From Luteococcus japonicus (lineage in GTDB: Bacteria; Actinomycetota; Actinomycetes; Propionibacteriales; Propionibacteriaceae): a stretch of DNA of 64,000 bases. Made by a program: the position numbers and the translations under genes. Shown here in pieces: positions 1 to 12,443 of the stretch (its first letter is position 1; each line of letters starts with the position of its first letter). Under the pieces are notes generated by a model. The model was not told where the DNA came from. It worked only from the letters and a program-made list of their open reading frames with translations, and searched no databases. The DNA lies in the NCBI RefSeq assembly GCF_003752415.1, contig NZ_RKHG01000001.1, positions 682,001 through 746,000 on the forward strand, given 5' to 3'.

Positions 1-1252
1 CGATCAAGCGTCCGCTGAGCGCGTCGACGATCGCCCTGGCGGCCCCGGACTTGCTGCCGGAGACCTCCGCGACGGCACCTTGGGCGTCGATCACCGTGAT
101 GTGGGTGCTCGACTGGCCGAAGACCTTGCCCCCGGACACGTCATTGAGCACCAGCAGGTCGCAGCCCTTGCGGGCCAGTTTCGCGGTGCCGATCCGCACC
201 AGCTCGTCGCGGTCCGGGGCGGTCTCGGCGGCAAATCCGACGACAACCTGACCTGCCCGGGAGGGATCGGCAGCGCGGTCCCGGCACAGGGTGGCCAGCA
301 CGTCGGTGGTCTGCAGCAGGTGCAGCGTCAGGCCTCCGTCGCCGTCCTTCTTGATCTTGGAATCGGCCTGCTGCTCGGGAGTGAAGTCCGCCGGCGCGGC
401 GGCCATCACGATGCCATTGGCCCGCGGGGCCAGCTCCGCCATCACCCGGGCCAGGTCACCGGTGGAGACGACGCGACGCACCTCGACCCCGCTGGGAGGA
501 GTGGCCTGCATGTTGGCCGCCACCAGCGTGACCCTGGCCCCGCGCAGGGCCGCTTCACGGGCGATGGCCACACCCATCAGGCCCGAGGAGGAGTTCCCCA
601 GGAAGCGCACCGGGTCCAGCGCCTCATGGGTGCCACCGGCGGAGACGACCACATGCCGTCCGGCCAGATCCCGTGCCGCCGCCTGCGCCGCGGCATCGCG
701 TCCGGCGGACAGCAGTTGCAGGGCGATCTCGGCAATCTCGGCGGGCTCCGGAAGACGACCCGGGCCCGAGTCGGCGCCGGTCAGCCGCCCGGAGTCAGGG
801 TCCTTGACCACGACGCCCCGGCTGCGCAGCGTCGCGACATTGGCGACGGTGGCCGCGTGCTGCCACATCTCGGTGTGCATCGCCGGGAACATCACCACCG
901 GGCAGTGCGCGGTCAGCAGCACATTGGTCAGCAGGTCATCCGCCCGGCCCGTCGCGGCCCGGGAGAGCAGGTCCGCCGTGGCGGGCACCACCATCACGAG
1001 GTCCGCCTGCTGGCCGAGCCGCACATGTGGCACCTCGGTGATGTCACTCCAGACGTCGGTGGCCACGGCCTTGCCGCTCAACGCCTCCCAAGTGGTCTGG
1101 CCGACGAAGTTCAGCGCATTGGCCGTGGGCACGACGGTGACCTCGCAGCCGGCCTCCCGCAGGCGCCGCAAGACCTCACAGGCCTTGTACGCAGCGATGC
1201 CACCGGCCACGCCGAGGACCACACGGCGGGCGGTGGCATCGGTTTCGGCCAT
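1..1252 (-). CDS. coaBC: CoaBC: phosphopantothenoylcysteine decarboxylase / phosphopantothenate-cysteine ligase (3' end cut by window)
   Basis: This bifunctional cytosolic enzyme of coenzyme A synthesis joins cysteine to 4'-phosphopantothenate (CoaB, C-terminal half) and decarboxylates the product with FMN (CoaC, N-terminal half). The frame opens at ATG 1252 with MAETDATARRVVLGVAGGIA and runs 417 codons to the window edge, so only a few residues should be missing. The N-terminal flavoprotein domain carries the PAMHTEMW motif; as I recall, actinobacterial CoaBC has His here where E. coli has Asn. The ligase half has GNSSSGLMG and a conserved KIKKDGD stretch. It lies 14 bp downstream of rpoZ, the usual rpoZ-coaBC order in actinobacteria, and is the last visible gene of the pyrimidine operon. 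The domain identity is clear; only the C terminus is unseen. Confidence 0.95.
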   Translation of the reverse strand, partial: MAETDATARRVVLGVAGGIAAYKACEVLRRLREAGCEVTVVPTANALNFVGQTTWEALSGKAVATDVWSDITEVPHVRLGQQADLVMVVPATADLLSRAATGRADDLLTNVLLTAHCPVVMFPAMHTEMWQHAATVANVATLRSRGVVVKDPDSGRLTGADSGPGRLPEPAEIAEIALQLLSAGRDAAAQAAARDLAGRHVVVSAGGTHEALDPVRFLGNSSSGLMGVAIAREAALRGARVTLVAANMQATPPSGVEVRRVVSTGDLARVMAELAPRANGIVMAAAPADFTPEQQADSKIKKDGDGGLTLHLLQTTDVLATLCRDRAADPSRAGQVVVGFAAETAPDRDELVRIGTAKLARKGCDLLVLNDVSGGKVFGQSSTHITVIDAQGAVAEVSGSKSGAARAIVDALSGRLI

Positions 1253-1266
1253 GCCTGGTCCTGGGA

Positions 1267-1611
1267 TCAGGCCGGGTCGATGTCGCCGAAGGGATCGGCG
1301 ACGAGGCTGAAGTCAGGGTCAGCGGCAGCGGCGACGCGAGCGGCAGCCTCGGCCTCGGGGTCGATCTCGAGGCATTCCAGCACATCGGCCTGGATCTCAC
1401 GCATGGCGATGCTCAGCGGCTTCTCCTGCACACCGGTCTCGACCAGCGGGCCGACGTTCTCCAGCAGGCCCTCGCCCAGCTGCGAGTAGTAGGCATTGAT
1501 CTGACGGGCACGCTTGGCGGCGAACAGCACCAGGCGGTACTTGGAGTCGACCTTGTCGAGCAGCTCGTCGATCGGGGGGTTGGTGACGCCCTCGGGAATG
1601 TTTGTGGTCAA
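1267..1611 (-). CDS. rpoZ: RNA polymerase omega subunit
   Basis: Omega is a small subunit that helps assemble and stabilise the RNA polymerase beta' subunit. I place the start at TTG 1611 (114 aa, close to the ~110 aa of mycobacterial omega), because a GAAGG-like ribosome site sits about 7 nt upstream and the protein then begins [18 protein letters not shown]. The open frame extends further upstream, but those residues look non-coding. The core [20 protein letters not shown] and the following KRARQIN segment match the omega family. The acidic C-terminal tail ([18 protein letters not shown]) is typical of high-GC actinomycetes. It sits between gmk (88 bp upstream) and coaBC (14 bp downstream). 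The TTG start is an inference from spacing; the family assignment is firm. Confidence 0.93.
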   Translation of the reverse strand: MTTNIPEGVTNPPIDELLDKVDSKYRLVLFAAKRARQINAYYSQLGEGLLENVGPLVETGVQEKPLSIAMREIQADVLECLEIDPEAEAAARVAAAADPDFSLVADPFGDIDPA

Positions 1612-1699
1612 GGTGAACCTTCGTTCGATCGTGCGGTGGTCCCGGGCACCTGCCGGCTCCGGGGAATGGTCTTTGCGGACGCGCAGACGCATCCAAAGA

Positions 1700-2275
1700 T
1701 CACAAGCCCAGCAAGCCTACCAAATCCTCCACGGTTTGATCGATCTCGTGATTGATCACCACGTGGTCGAACTCGCCCACGCGCGCCAGTTCCTCCTTGG
1801 CGGTGACCAGACGACGCTCCCGCTGCTCGGCGTTCTCCGTGCCACGGCCCACCAGACGACGCACCAACTCCTCCCAGCTCGGGGGCTCGAGGAAGATCTG
1901 CTGTGCCTCGGGATAGGTCTGTCGCACCTGGCGAGCACCCTGCAGGTCGATCTCCAGGACGACGACGCGTCCCTGCGACACCGCCTCCTCCACCGGCCCC
2001 CGCGGTGTGCCGTACCGGTGCTTGCCGTGCACGACCGCCCACTCCAACAGGCCCTCGTGCGCCGTCAGACGGTCGAACCCCGCATCGTCGATGAAGTGGT
2101 AGTGCACGCCGTCCACTTCACCGGCGCGTGGCGCACGGGTGGTGACGGAGATCGACACGAAGACCTCGGGATGCAGCTCCTTGAGCCGGTTCACCACTGT
2201 GCCCTTGCCGACCGCAGTCGGGCCACTGATGACGCTGACCCGCGGCGTGGCCGAGGGATCCTTCTGCTCGGTCAC
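1700..2275 (-). CDS. gmk: Guanylate kinase
   Basis: It phosphorylates GMP to GDP with ATP in purine nucleotide metabolism. The 191-residue length is normal for the family. The P-loop GPTAVGKGT is at residues 18-26, followed by the GMP-binding region with [18 protein letters not shown]. The later [17 protein letters not shown] segment corresponds to the LID helix. The start is GTG 2275, with GGAGAGG about 10 nt upstream. It lies between mihF and rpoZ, the conserved actinobacterial order mihF-gmk-rpoZ-coaBC, and is probably cotranscribed with the upstream pyr genes. Confidence 0.96.
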   Translation of the reverse strand: MTEQKDPSATPRVSVISGPTAVGKGTVVNRLKELHPEVFVSISVTTRAPRAGEVDGVHYHFIDDAGFDRLTAHEGLLEWAVVHGKHRYGTPRGPVEEAVSQGRVVVLEIDLQGARQVRQTYPEAQQIFLEPPSWEELVRRLVGRGTENAEQRERRLVTAKEELARVGEFDHVVINHEIDQTVEDLVGLLGL

Positions 2276-2336
2276 GCCGCGAGCCTCTCCTTCTGTTCGT
2301 CTGCTCCGCCCGTCGTCGGGTGGGGATTGATGCAGA

Positions 2337-2648
2337 TTACTCGAACTCCGCCTTCAGCCCCGCCACCTGGTGCCTGCCGAGGCCACGCACGCGGCGGTTG
2401 GCCGCAATCTCGAGGCGCTCCATGATCTCCGCGGCCCGCTTCTCACCGACCCTGGGCATCGCCTTCAACAGGTCGACGACCTTGACGTGGGCGAGGACGT
2501 CATCCTTGGCGGCGATGTCCAGCGCCTGGCCAAGACTCAACGTTCCGGAACGGACCTTCTCCTTCAGGTCAGCCCGCGCGCGACGCGCCTGCGTGGCGGC
2601 CTCACGCGCAGCCTGCAACTGTTCCGGTGACAGTGTGGGAATTGCCAC
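2337..2648 (-). CDS. mihF: Integration host factor, actinobacterial type (mIHF)
   Basis: This small basic DNA-binding protein of the actinobacterial IHF family is essential for nucleoid architecture in mycobacteria and is unrelated to the E. coli IhfA/B fold. The protein is 103 aa: an N-terminal charged helix (LSPEQLQAAREAATQARRARADLKEKV) followed by the helix-two-turn-helix-like region LLKAMPRVGEKRAAEIMERL (about residues 60-79), which contacts DNA. The start is GTG 2648, with GGAG 9 nt upstream. It has its own 123-bp upstream gap after pyrF, containing TAGTTT (minus, 2708-2703) as a possible -10, so a separate promoter is plausible. Its position just before gmk is diagnostic of actinobacteria. 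Confidence 0.95.
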   Translation of the reverse strand: MAIPTLSPEQLQAAREAATQARRARADLKEKVRSGTLSLGQALDIAAKDDVLAHVKVVDLLKAMPRVGEKRAAEIMERLEIAANRRVRGLGRHQVAGLKAEFE

Positions 2649-2771
2649 GACGAGTCTCCAATCAAGTGATGCCGAACATGCCCCTCTGTCCGGTCGAGAC
2701 CCAAACTACAATGGATAACCGCTTGCCGCAGCCCTTTTGACCGCAGATGTGAGCAATTTCGCCCTGCCCCG

Positions 2772-3581
2772 TCAGCGGCCCACCAGGCCGGCCAAGGCGT
2801 CCTGCAGCCCCTGCGCCGATGGCCCGCCCTGCATGATCTGGCGGCTGGCCGACGGGAGCAGCCGGTCCACCGCGTCGCCGAAGATCCCCCGGAGGCCTTC
2901 GATGGTGCCCCCCTGGGCCCCGATACCGGGCACCAGGATGGAGCCGTTGAAGGCGCTGACGTCGCAGCCGGGGTCCGCATGGGTGCCGCCCACGACCAGC
3001 CCCAGCGCGTACTGCCCGGACCGCTCGTTCTCGGCAGCGGCGGCGTCCACCATCAGCTGGCTGACACTGGTTCCCCGCTCGGTGCGGGCCAGCTGCACGT
3101 CGCCGCCCTCGGGATTGCTGGTGCGGGCGAGCAGGTAGATCCCGCGGCCCGTCTGGTGGGCCAGGTCGATCGCGGGACGCAGCGACTCGAAGCCCAGGTA
3201 GGGGCTCAACGTGATCGCGTCGGCGCGCAATGACGAGTCCTCGGCCAGGTAGGCACGGGCATAGCCGGCCATGGTGGAGCCGATGTCGCCGCGCTTCACG
3301 TCGAGGATGCTCAACGCGCCCGCCTGCCGGATGTCGTCCAGCACTCGCTCCAGCACGGCAATGCCCTCGGAGCCGTACACCTCGTAGAAGGCCGACTGTG
3401 GCTTGAAGACCGCGGCCTTCTCCCCCAACGCCGCCACCATGGTCCGGGCACAGGCCTCCAGCCCCTTGACGTCATCGGCCAGACCCCATGCCTCGAGGAT
3501 CTGCGGATGCGGGTCGATTCCGACGCACAGTGCGCCGCGCTGGGCGGTCAGGGCCCTGAGTCGTTCTGCGTAGTTGGACAT
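2772..3581 (-). CDS. pyrF: Orotidine 5'-phosphate decarboxylase
   Basis: It catalyses the last step of de novo UMP synthesis, converting OMP to UMP and CO2. The protein is 269 aa, the longer form found in actinobacteria and myxobacteria. The catalytic segment LDVKRGDIGSTMAGYA is at about residues 93-108, with Lys96 as the expected catalytic lysine. The substrate-binding N terminus reads LCVGIDPHPQIL. The start ATG 3581 has a strong AAGGAG site about 7 nt upstream. It follows pyrD by 46 bp and is clearly part of the carA-carB-pyrD-pyrF run. The C-terminal phosphate-binding loop contains VPGIGAQGG. Confidence 0.96.
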   Translation of the reverse strand: MSNYAERLRALTAQRGALCVGIDPHPQILEAWGLADDVKGLEACARTMVAALGEKAAVFKPQSAFYEVYGSEGIAVLERVLDDIRQAGALSILDVKRGDIGSTMAGYARAYLAEDSSLRADAITLSPYLGFESLRPAIDLAHQTGRGIYLLARTSNPEGGDVQLARTERGTSVSQLMVDAAAAENERSGQYALGLVVGGTHADPGCDVSAFNGSILVPGIGAQGGTIEGLRGIFGDAVDRLLPSASRQIMQGGPSAQGLQDALAGLVGR

Positions 3582-3627
3582 TGGTCGCTCCTTCAGGGCC
3601 TCGGCTGGCTAGGCCACCGTGGCTGGG

Positions 3628-4709
3628 TCAGTTGTGGGGCAGCGCGTTGATGCCGCGCACCAGTGCGGGGCCGTTGTAGATGAAACCGGTGTAGACCTGC
3701 ACCAGGGAAGCACCGGCATCGAACATCGCCTGGGCATCCGCCGGTGTCATGATCCCGCCGACTCCCATCACGGGCAGCGACGAGTGCTGGACGATCCGGG
3801 CGACCATGGCACGTGAACGCACGGTCAGCGGCGCCCCGGACAGTCCCCCCGCCTCGTCCGCCAGCCTCACGTCGTCCCCCTTGAGGCCCTTGCGGTCCAG
3901 GGTGGTGTTGGTGGCGATCAGGCCCGCCACACCGGCCAGCTCACAAGTGCCGATCACCTCGTACAGGGCATCCCAGGTCAGGTCCGGGGCAACCTTCACG
4001 AAGATGGGCACCGGATTGCTCGGATTCAGGACCTTGGCCTCGGCCACCAGGGCCCGCGTCAGCTCACGCAGGGCGTCACCGTCCTGCAGGCTGCGCAGTC
4101 CGGGCGTGTTCGGGCTGGAGATGTTGATGGCGATGTAGTCGGCCTTGTCGGCCAGCAGACGAAGGCTCCTCAGGTAGTCCTCGACGGCCCCCTCAAGGGG
4201 CGTCACCTTGGTCTTGCCCAGGCTGATGCCCAGCGGGATACCGAGCGCCGCATTGCCGCGTCGCACTCCCCAACCGTCCAACCGGGAGGCCAGGGCCGCC
4301 GCACCCTCGTTGTTGAAGCCCATCCGGTTGATGACCGCGTCGGACTGCTTGGCACGAAAGACGCGGGGCTTGGGATTGCCTGGCTGGGCCTGCGCGGTGA
4401 CGGTGCCCAGCTCGGCGAAGCCGAAGCCGAGCCCTGCCCATGCCCGGGCAGCGAGACCGTTCTTGTCGAGGCCCGCCGCGACGCCCACCCGCCCGGGAAA
4501 GCTGATCCCCGCGAGTTCGACGCCCTTGCCGGTGCCCATCACGCTGCTGCCGGCACCCAGTACCCCACCGGGCAGGCCTCCTGCGATGCCCAGCGCACGG
4601 ATCATGTCCTCGTGGATCTTCTCGGCATCGCCGCCCCGAGCCCGGAAGAGCCCCGGGCGCACCACCTGGCGATAGCCGTGCAGCAGCGCCCGGGTCAGCA
4701 TCTCGTCCA

Positions 4710-4710
<1 letters not shown>
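3628..4710 (-). CDS. pyrD: Dihydroorotate dehydrogenase (quinone), class 2
   Basis: It oxidises dihydroorotate to orotate, passing electrons to the membrane quinone pool (step four of UMP synthesis). The protein is 360 aa from ATG 4710, which overlaps the carB stop by one base (TGATG), so translation is coupled. An N-terminal amphipathic segment (LTRALLHGYRQVVRPGLFRA) is the membrane-association extension of class 2 enzymes. The FMN barrel carries NISSPNTPGLRSLQ with the catalytic serine and the NTT.DRKGLKG phosphate-binding region. Longer in-frame codons upstream of 4710 lie within carB and are not used. It lies between carB and pyrF. Confidence 0.95.
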
Positions 4711-8065
<3,355 letters not shown>

Positions 8066-8066
<1 letters not shown>

Positions 8067-9244
8067 CAGTTCTTGCCTTCCTGGTTCTGCGAAGCGACCA
8101 TGATCTGCACGAAGCGGTCGAAGAGGTAGTCGGCGTCGTGGGGGCCGGCGGCAGCCTCGGGGTGGTACTGGACGCTGAAGGCGACGAGCTTGTCGTCGCC
8201 GTTCTCGTCCCGGCGGCGCAGTTCCAGGCCCTCCACGACGTCGTCGTTGAGGCAGACGTGGCTGACCGTCGCGGAACCGAAGTCCGTCTCGGTCGCCTGG
8301 TCCAGCGGGGCGTCGACGGCGAAGCCATGGTTCTGGGCGGTGATCTCCACCTTGCCGGTGGTGCGGTCCATCACCGGCTGGTTGATGCCACGGTGCCCGT
8401 ACTTGAGCTTGTAGGTGCCGAAGCCCAGGGCCCGGCCGAAGATCTGGTTGCCGAAGCAGATGCCGAAGTAGGGCATTCCCGCGGCCAGCACCTCGCGCAG
8501 CAGGTTCGTGGCGTGCTCGGCCGTGGACGGGTCACCGGGTCCATTGGAGAAGAAGACTCCGTCGGGGTTCACGGCCCTGATGTCCTCGATGGTGGAGTTC
8601 GCGGGCAGCACGTGCACCTCGATGCCGCGTGCGGACATCCGGCGGGGCGTGTTGGCCTTGATGCCGAGGTCCACGGCCGCGACGACGCACTTCTTCTCAC
8701 CCTGCGCCGGAACCACGACGGCCTCGGAAGTGGTGACGTCATCCACCAGGTTGGCTCCCGCCATGCCGGGCTGTTCGAGAACCTGCTGCTTGAGTCGCTC
8801 GGGGTCCAGCACCTCGGTGGAGATGGCCACCCGCATCGCACCACGTTCGCGCAGGTGCCGGGTCAGGGCACGGGTGTCGATCTGGCTGATGCCGACGATT
8901 CCCTGCTTCACCAGCTCCTCGTCGAGGCTGCGGCGGCTGCGCCAGTTGGAGGCGACCCGAGCGGGATCGCGTACCACGTAGCCGGCCACCCAGATGCGGC
9001 TCGACTCGTCATCCTCGTCATTCCACCCGGTGTTGCCGACGTGCGGCGCCGTGGCGACGACGATCTGACGGTGGTAGCTGGGATCGGTGAGCGTCTCCTG
9101 GTAACCGCTCATGCCGGTGGAGAACACCGCCTCCCCGAATGTGGTGCCCTGTGCTCCGAAGGAGGTGCCGCGGAAAAAGCGGCCATCCTCCAGGACCAGA
9201 ATCGCGGGAACCGACGATTGTGAGGCGAACTGGGACGAGGTCAT
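8066..9244 (-). CDS. carA: Carbamoyl-phosphate synthase small chain (glutaminase)
   Basis: It hydrolyses glutamine and channels ammonia to CarB. The 392-aa protein ends with a class I amidotransferase domain: nucleophile Cys263 in FGICFGNQ, and His361/Glu363 in VQYHPEA. I chose ATG 9244 (MTSSQFASQ) because GGGGAGG lies 6 nt upstream, whereas the in-frame ATG 9250 would touch that site. Upstream in-frame codons (to 9388) lack family similarity. It is the first gene of the pyr operon here; pyrR/pyrB/pyrC, often upstream in other actinobacteria, are absent and a DhaKL gene lies there instead. No PyrR-type attenuator was recognisable in the 170 bp upstream. Confidence 0.97.
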
Positions 9245-9250
9245 GGCCAT

Positions 9251-9416
9251 CCTCCCCTGCCCGAGCCGGGCAAGGCCTTGCGGGTGAGTGATCGTCGGAG
9301 ACCCTATCAGCACCGACGCACGGATCGGGACGCATTGTCCCGGCATGGGACGGGCGGCAACGTGGGGCTGTCGGGAGGACCGCCCCATGGCCTACAGATC
9401 GTGGGGTCCGCCGGCC
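9251..9416 (-). promoter_or_regulatory. carA upstream region with possible -10 box
   Basis: This stretch separates the dhaKL terminator from carA and must hold the pyr operon promoter, because no other upstream gene reads into it. On the minus strand a TAGGGT (about 9305-9300) lies roughly 50 nt before the carA start and fits the actinobacterial TANNNT -10 form. A convincing -35 was not found. No antiterminator/terminator pair or uracil-responsive leader could be made out. Confidence 0.3.
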
Positions 9417-9484
9417 AAAACTGAGAGCCCAGAGGGCACGTGGTTGGAGTTGGAAGGTGCCAACCGCTCCTCCTGGCTCTCAGT
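9417..9484 (-). terminator. Terminator of dhaKL
   Basis: Ten-base perfect arms (9420-9429 ACTGAGAGCC and 9475-9484 GGCTCTCAGT) enclose a 45-nt insert that itself has GGTTGG/CCAACC arms. On the minus strand the stem runs straight into TTTT. It begins 15 bp after the dhaKL stop, so it probably insulates the pyr operon from dhaKL. Confidence 0.6.
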
Positions 9485-9498
9485 CTTGGGGCAGGGGA

Positions 9499-11193
9499 TC
9501 AGAACCGGCCAGCCAGCTCCTCCAGGACCATCACCAGCGAGGTCGCACCAGGGTCCGGTGTGCCCAGGGAGCGCTCCCCCAGCGGCCGGGCACGGCCCAG
9601 CTTCGCGACGAGGTCCTTCGTGGACTCGGCGCCCCGCTGGGCGGCCGCGAGGGCATCCAGCTTCGCCTTCGCCGGCTCGCTGGCGGCCAGGTAGGCGTCG
9701 ACGGCCGGGGCGAGGGCGTCGACCATCGTCTTGTCGCCGACGGTGGCGCCACCAAGCCGCACGACGGCATCCAGACCGGCCTGCAGGGCCCTGCCGACGG
9801 CCTGCTCGTCGCCCTTGGCCTGATCACCCAGCACACCACCGACGGCCGTCAGCAGCGCACCCCACAGCGCACCCGAGGTGCCGCCCGCGGCATCGGACCA
9901 GGCGGCTCCCGCGCCACTGAGCAGGGTCTGGGCACCGGCCTGCTGTGCCAGGAGCTCCCGCGCGGTACGTGCCGCGGCGGCCGAGCCCTTGTGCATGCCG
10001 ATGCCATGGTCCCCATCACCGGCCACCGCGTCGAGGTCTCCGAGCTCGGCCTCCTTGCTGGCCAGCAGGGCTGCGATGGCCTCGAGCCCGTCGGTCACGG
10101 CAGCCGCCAATGTCTGGGATTCCGGGCTGCCCGGGCGCTCGACCGCCGCCTTGACGGCCTGCTGGGCCAGCTCCTCGTCGTCGCGTTCCACGTCCCCGAC
10201 GGAGCCACGCCGATAGGCGGGGGTGTCACAGGGGGCGAACCAGAACTTCTCCAGCTCCTCGTCGAGGAAGACCAGGGTGAGACTGATGCCAGCCATGTCG
10301 AGGCTGGTGACGAACTCACCCACCTCGCCCTGGGCGATCACCAGGCCGGCCGCGCGCAGGTACTTCTGCACGCCGTGCCACACGACGAACATCTCCTCGT
10401 ACTTGCTGGCGCCCAGGCCGTTGAGGATGGCGACCACGCGCTGGCCCTGTTCCGCGGGCCGATCGGCCAGCAGGCCGTCAACCAGCAGCCTGGCGATGTC
10501 GTCGGCGCTGCCCAGGTCTGCCTCGCTGACGCCGGGCTCGCCATGGATGCCCAGACCGATGCCCATCTTCCCCTCGGGAACGGTGAACAGCGGGTGGTCG
10601 GCACCGGGCAGTGTGCAGCCGGCGAAGGCGACGCCGTAGGAACGGGTGGCCTCATTGGCCTTGTCGAAGACGCGGACGACGCCGTCGATGTCCAGGCCGG
10701 CCTCACAGGCGGCGCCGGTGATCTTGAAGGTGGGAAGGTCGCCGGCGATGCCGCGGCGCTTGAGGTGCTCCTCCGGCGTGGCGGAGGCGATGTCGTCGGT
10801 GACCAAGAGCGTCCGGGCGTCGATGCCGTCGTTCTTCAGGCGCTCGACGGCCTGGCCGAAGTGCAGCACGTCGCCGGCATAGTTGCCGAAGCCGATCAGC
10901 ACGCCTGCGCCCCGGTCGGCGGCCTTGCAGACGCTGTAGGCCTGCGCGCCCGATGGGGAGGAGAAGATGTTGCCGCAGACGGCGCCATCGGCGAAGCCTT
11001 GGCCCACCCACCCGGCGAAGGCCGGGTAATGACCGGAGCCGCCGCCCACGACGAGGGCAACCTTGCCCTGGCGGGTCTTCGTGGAGCGGACCACGCCGCC
11101 GAAGACGGGCTTGACGTAGGTGCTGAAGGCATCGGCATAGCCGGCCACGGCCTCCGCGGGGAAGTCGTCGGGATTGTTCACAAGACGCGTCAT
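9499..11193 (-). CDS. Dihydroxyacetone kinase family protein, DhaK-DhaL fusion
   Basis: This is an ATP-dependent ketose/triose kinase of the DhaK-DhaL type. Residues 1-330 form the DhaK substrate domain, with GGGSGHYPAFAG (His55) and the GIHGEPG segment that, by family knowledge, includes the substrate-binding histidine. Residues ~365-564 form the all-helical DhaL nucleotide domain, with the Mg-ADP aspartates in AGDGDHGIGM. The start ATG 11193 has AAGGAG 7 nt upstream and gives 564 aa. The family includes dihydroxyacetone, erythrulose and apulose kinases. The divergent alcohol dehydrogenase suggests polyol or ketose use, but the substrate cannot be read from sequence. No PTS DhaM partner is present, which supports an ATP-dependent enzyme. 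Confidence 0.88.
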   Translation of the reverse strand: MTRLVNNPDDFPAEAVAGYADAFSTYVKPVFGGVVRSTKTRQGKVALVVGGGSGHYPAFAGWVGQGFADGAVCGNIFSSPSGAQAYSVCKAADRGAGVLIGFGNYAGDVLHFGQAVERLKNDGIDARTLLVTDDIASATPEEHLKRRGIAGDLPTFKITGAACEAGLDIDGVVRVFDKANEATRSYGVAFAGCTLPGADHPLFTVPEGKMGIGLGIHGEPGVSEADLGSADDIARLLVDGLLADRPAEQGQRVVAILNGLGASKYEEMFVVWHGVQKYLRAAGLVIAQGEVGEFVTSLDMAGISLTLVFLDEELEKFWFAPCDTPAYRRGSVGDVERDDEELAQQAVKAAVERPGSPESQTLAAAVTDGLEAIAALLASKEAELGDLDAVAGDGDHGIGMHKGSAAAARTARELLAQQAGAQTLLSGAGAAWSDAAGGTSGALWGALLTAVGGVLGDQAKGDEQAVGRALQAGLDAVVRLGGATVGDKTMVDALAPAVDAYLAASEPAKAKLDALAAAQRGAESTKDLVAKLGRARPLGERSLGTPDPGATSLVMVLEELAGRF

Positions 11194-11288
11194 TGCGTAC
11201 TCCTTGAGGTGGACGTCATCAACCAATTAACACGATCGGTGTGAAAAACACACTAGTTCGTGGGAGTGCCAAAGACTAGGGTTGGGCC
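11194..11288. promoter_or_regulatory. Divergent promoter region dhaKL / zinc dehydrogenase with inverted repeat
   Basis: The 95-bp gap carries a perfect GTGTG-AAAAA-CACAC inverted repeat (11239-11253), a plausible operator for a repressor shared by both genes. On the plus strand TAGGGT (11277-11282) lies 6 nt before the dehydrogenase ATG, the spacing of a leaderless transcript. No regulator gene is adjacent. Confidence 0.45.
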
Positions 11289-12338
11289 ATGGCAAATCTG
11301 ATGCGCGCAGCCGTCCTGAACGCCCCCCACGACTTCGGCCTGACCACCAGGCCGACGCCCGAACCCGGCCCGGGCGAGGTCCTGCTGCGGGTCGAGGCAA
11401 CCACCCTCTGCGGAACGGACCTTCGCCTGATCAGCGGCGCCAAGACCGCGGGGGTGCGCCCGGGAGTCGTGCTCGGCCACGAGATCGCCGGACGCATCGA
11501 GGCGGTCGGCGACGGCGTCGACGGCTACCCGGTGGGGGCCCAGGCGACGGTCTCCATCGTGGTCAGCTGCAACCACTGCCACGCCTGCCTGGCCGGGCGT
11601 GAACACTTCTGCGCAAACCTGGAACTGATCGGCTACGCGATTGATGGCGGGCTCGCCGAGCACCTGCTGGTTCCCGCGCGGGCCGTCGCCAACGGCAATG
11701 TCATCCTCACGCCCGAGATGCCCGCTCGCACCCTCTGCCTGGCCGAACCCCTGAGTTGCGTCCTCAACGGCGCGGGCCAGTTCACCACGCGCCCCGGTGA
11801 CACCGTGGTGGTGCTGGGAGCGGGCCCCATCGGCCTGCTGCACACCCAGCTGGCCAAGGCCCAGGGCGCCAGCCGGATCATCGTCACGAATCGTTCGGCG
11901 GGCCGCCGTGAGCTGGCCCTCGAGCTGGGAGCGACGCACGCCGTCGATCCCACCTCGCAGGACCTGCAGGCCGTGGTCGACGAGGTGACCGACGGCCAGG
12001 GGGCTGACGTGGTGGTGGTCGCGATCGGGGCCCTGCCCCTGGCCACCCAGGCGCTGGAGCTGGCCGGCATCGGCGGCCGGGTGAACTACTTCGCGGGCTT
12101 CCCCAAGGGCAGCACCACCGAGATGGACCCGAACATCATCCACTACAAGGAGTTGCAGGTCACAGGTGGTTCCAATGCGCGTCGCAGCGACGTGCACCGG
12201 GCGGTCCAGGTGCTGGGCTCTGGTGCCATCACTGCCGATCGCATCGTCACCCACGCCTTCGAACTGTCCGACGTGGACCAGGCAGTGCAGGCCGTGTCCG
12301 ACCAGCTCGGGGTGAAGGTGGCCGTCGAACCCCGCTGA
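11289..12338 (+). CDS. Zinc-dependent alcohol/polyol dehydrogenase (MDR family)
   Basis: This is a medium-chain NAD(P)-dependent dehydrogenase of 349 aa. The catalytic zinc ligands are Cys41 (TLCGTD) and His64-Glu65 (LGHEIAG). The structural zinc lobe is complete, with Cys94, Cys97, Cys100 and Cys108. The Rossmann motif VVLGAGPIGLLHTQLA is near residue 172. The overall pattern resembles sorbitol, threonine or alditol dehydrogenases rather than short-chain alcohol enzymes. It is transcribed divergently from dhaKL, so the pair may oxidise a polyol to a ketose and phosphorylate it; this pairing is inference. The ATG has little ribosome-binding sequence, but a TANNNT box lies 6 nt upstream, consistent with leaderless translation. 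Confidence 0.88.
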   Translation: MANLMRAAVLNAPHDFGLTTRPTPEPGPGEVLLRVEATTLCGTDLRLISGAKTAGVRPGVVLGHEIAGRIEAVGDGVDGYPVGAQATVSIVVSCNHCHACLAGREHFCANLELIGYAIDGGLAEHLLVPARAVANGNVILTPEMPARTLCLAEPLSCVLNGAGQFTTRPGDTVVVLGAGPIGLLHTQLAKAQGASRIIVTNRSAGRRELALELGATHAVDPTSQDLQAVVDEVTDGQGADVVVVAIGALPLATQALELAGIGGRVNYFAGFPKGSTTEMDPNIIHYKELQVTGGSNARRSDVHRAVQVLGSGAITADRIVTHAFELSDVDQAVQAVSDQLGVKVAVEPR

Positions 12339-12339
12339 C

Positions 12340-12364
12340 GGTCCTCGACAGGCTCGGCCACCGG
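12340..12364. repeat. Copy of an interspersed CCTCGACAGGCTCGG element
   Basis: The sequence right after the dehydrogenase stop contains CCTCGACAGGCTCGG. The same 15-mer recurs at 31606-31620 and, inverted, at 31652-31666. Short palindromic elements of this kind occur between genes in many high-GC actinobacteria (general knowledge). This copy is a half-element. Confidence 0.5.
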
Positions 12365-12390
12365 AGAAGGAGTCGGCCGACGGGAAACAA

Positions 12391-12425
12391 CTCGGCCGTC
12401 GTGGTCATTGACCACGACGGCCGAG
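12391..12425. terminator. Bidirectional terminator between dehydrogenase and nusB
   Basis: A near-perfect 35-bp inverted repeat with two 17-base arms (CTCGGCCGTCGTGGTCA and its complement) separated by one base lies between the convergent dehydrogenase and nusB genes. The strength and position suit a shared terminator, although no long T-run follows on either side. Confidence 0.6.
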
Positions 12426-12443
12426 CGTGTCAGGCCTCAGTCC

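Noticed and set aside
80-1489. Long plus-strand frame over coaBC and rpoZ
   Set aside because: Antisense to coaBC, which has a clear start, FMN and ligase motifs. No ribosome site or recognisable protein.
9251-9416. Possible PyrR attenuator in the carA leader
   Set aside because: No mutually exclusive stems or conserved PyrR loop could be found.
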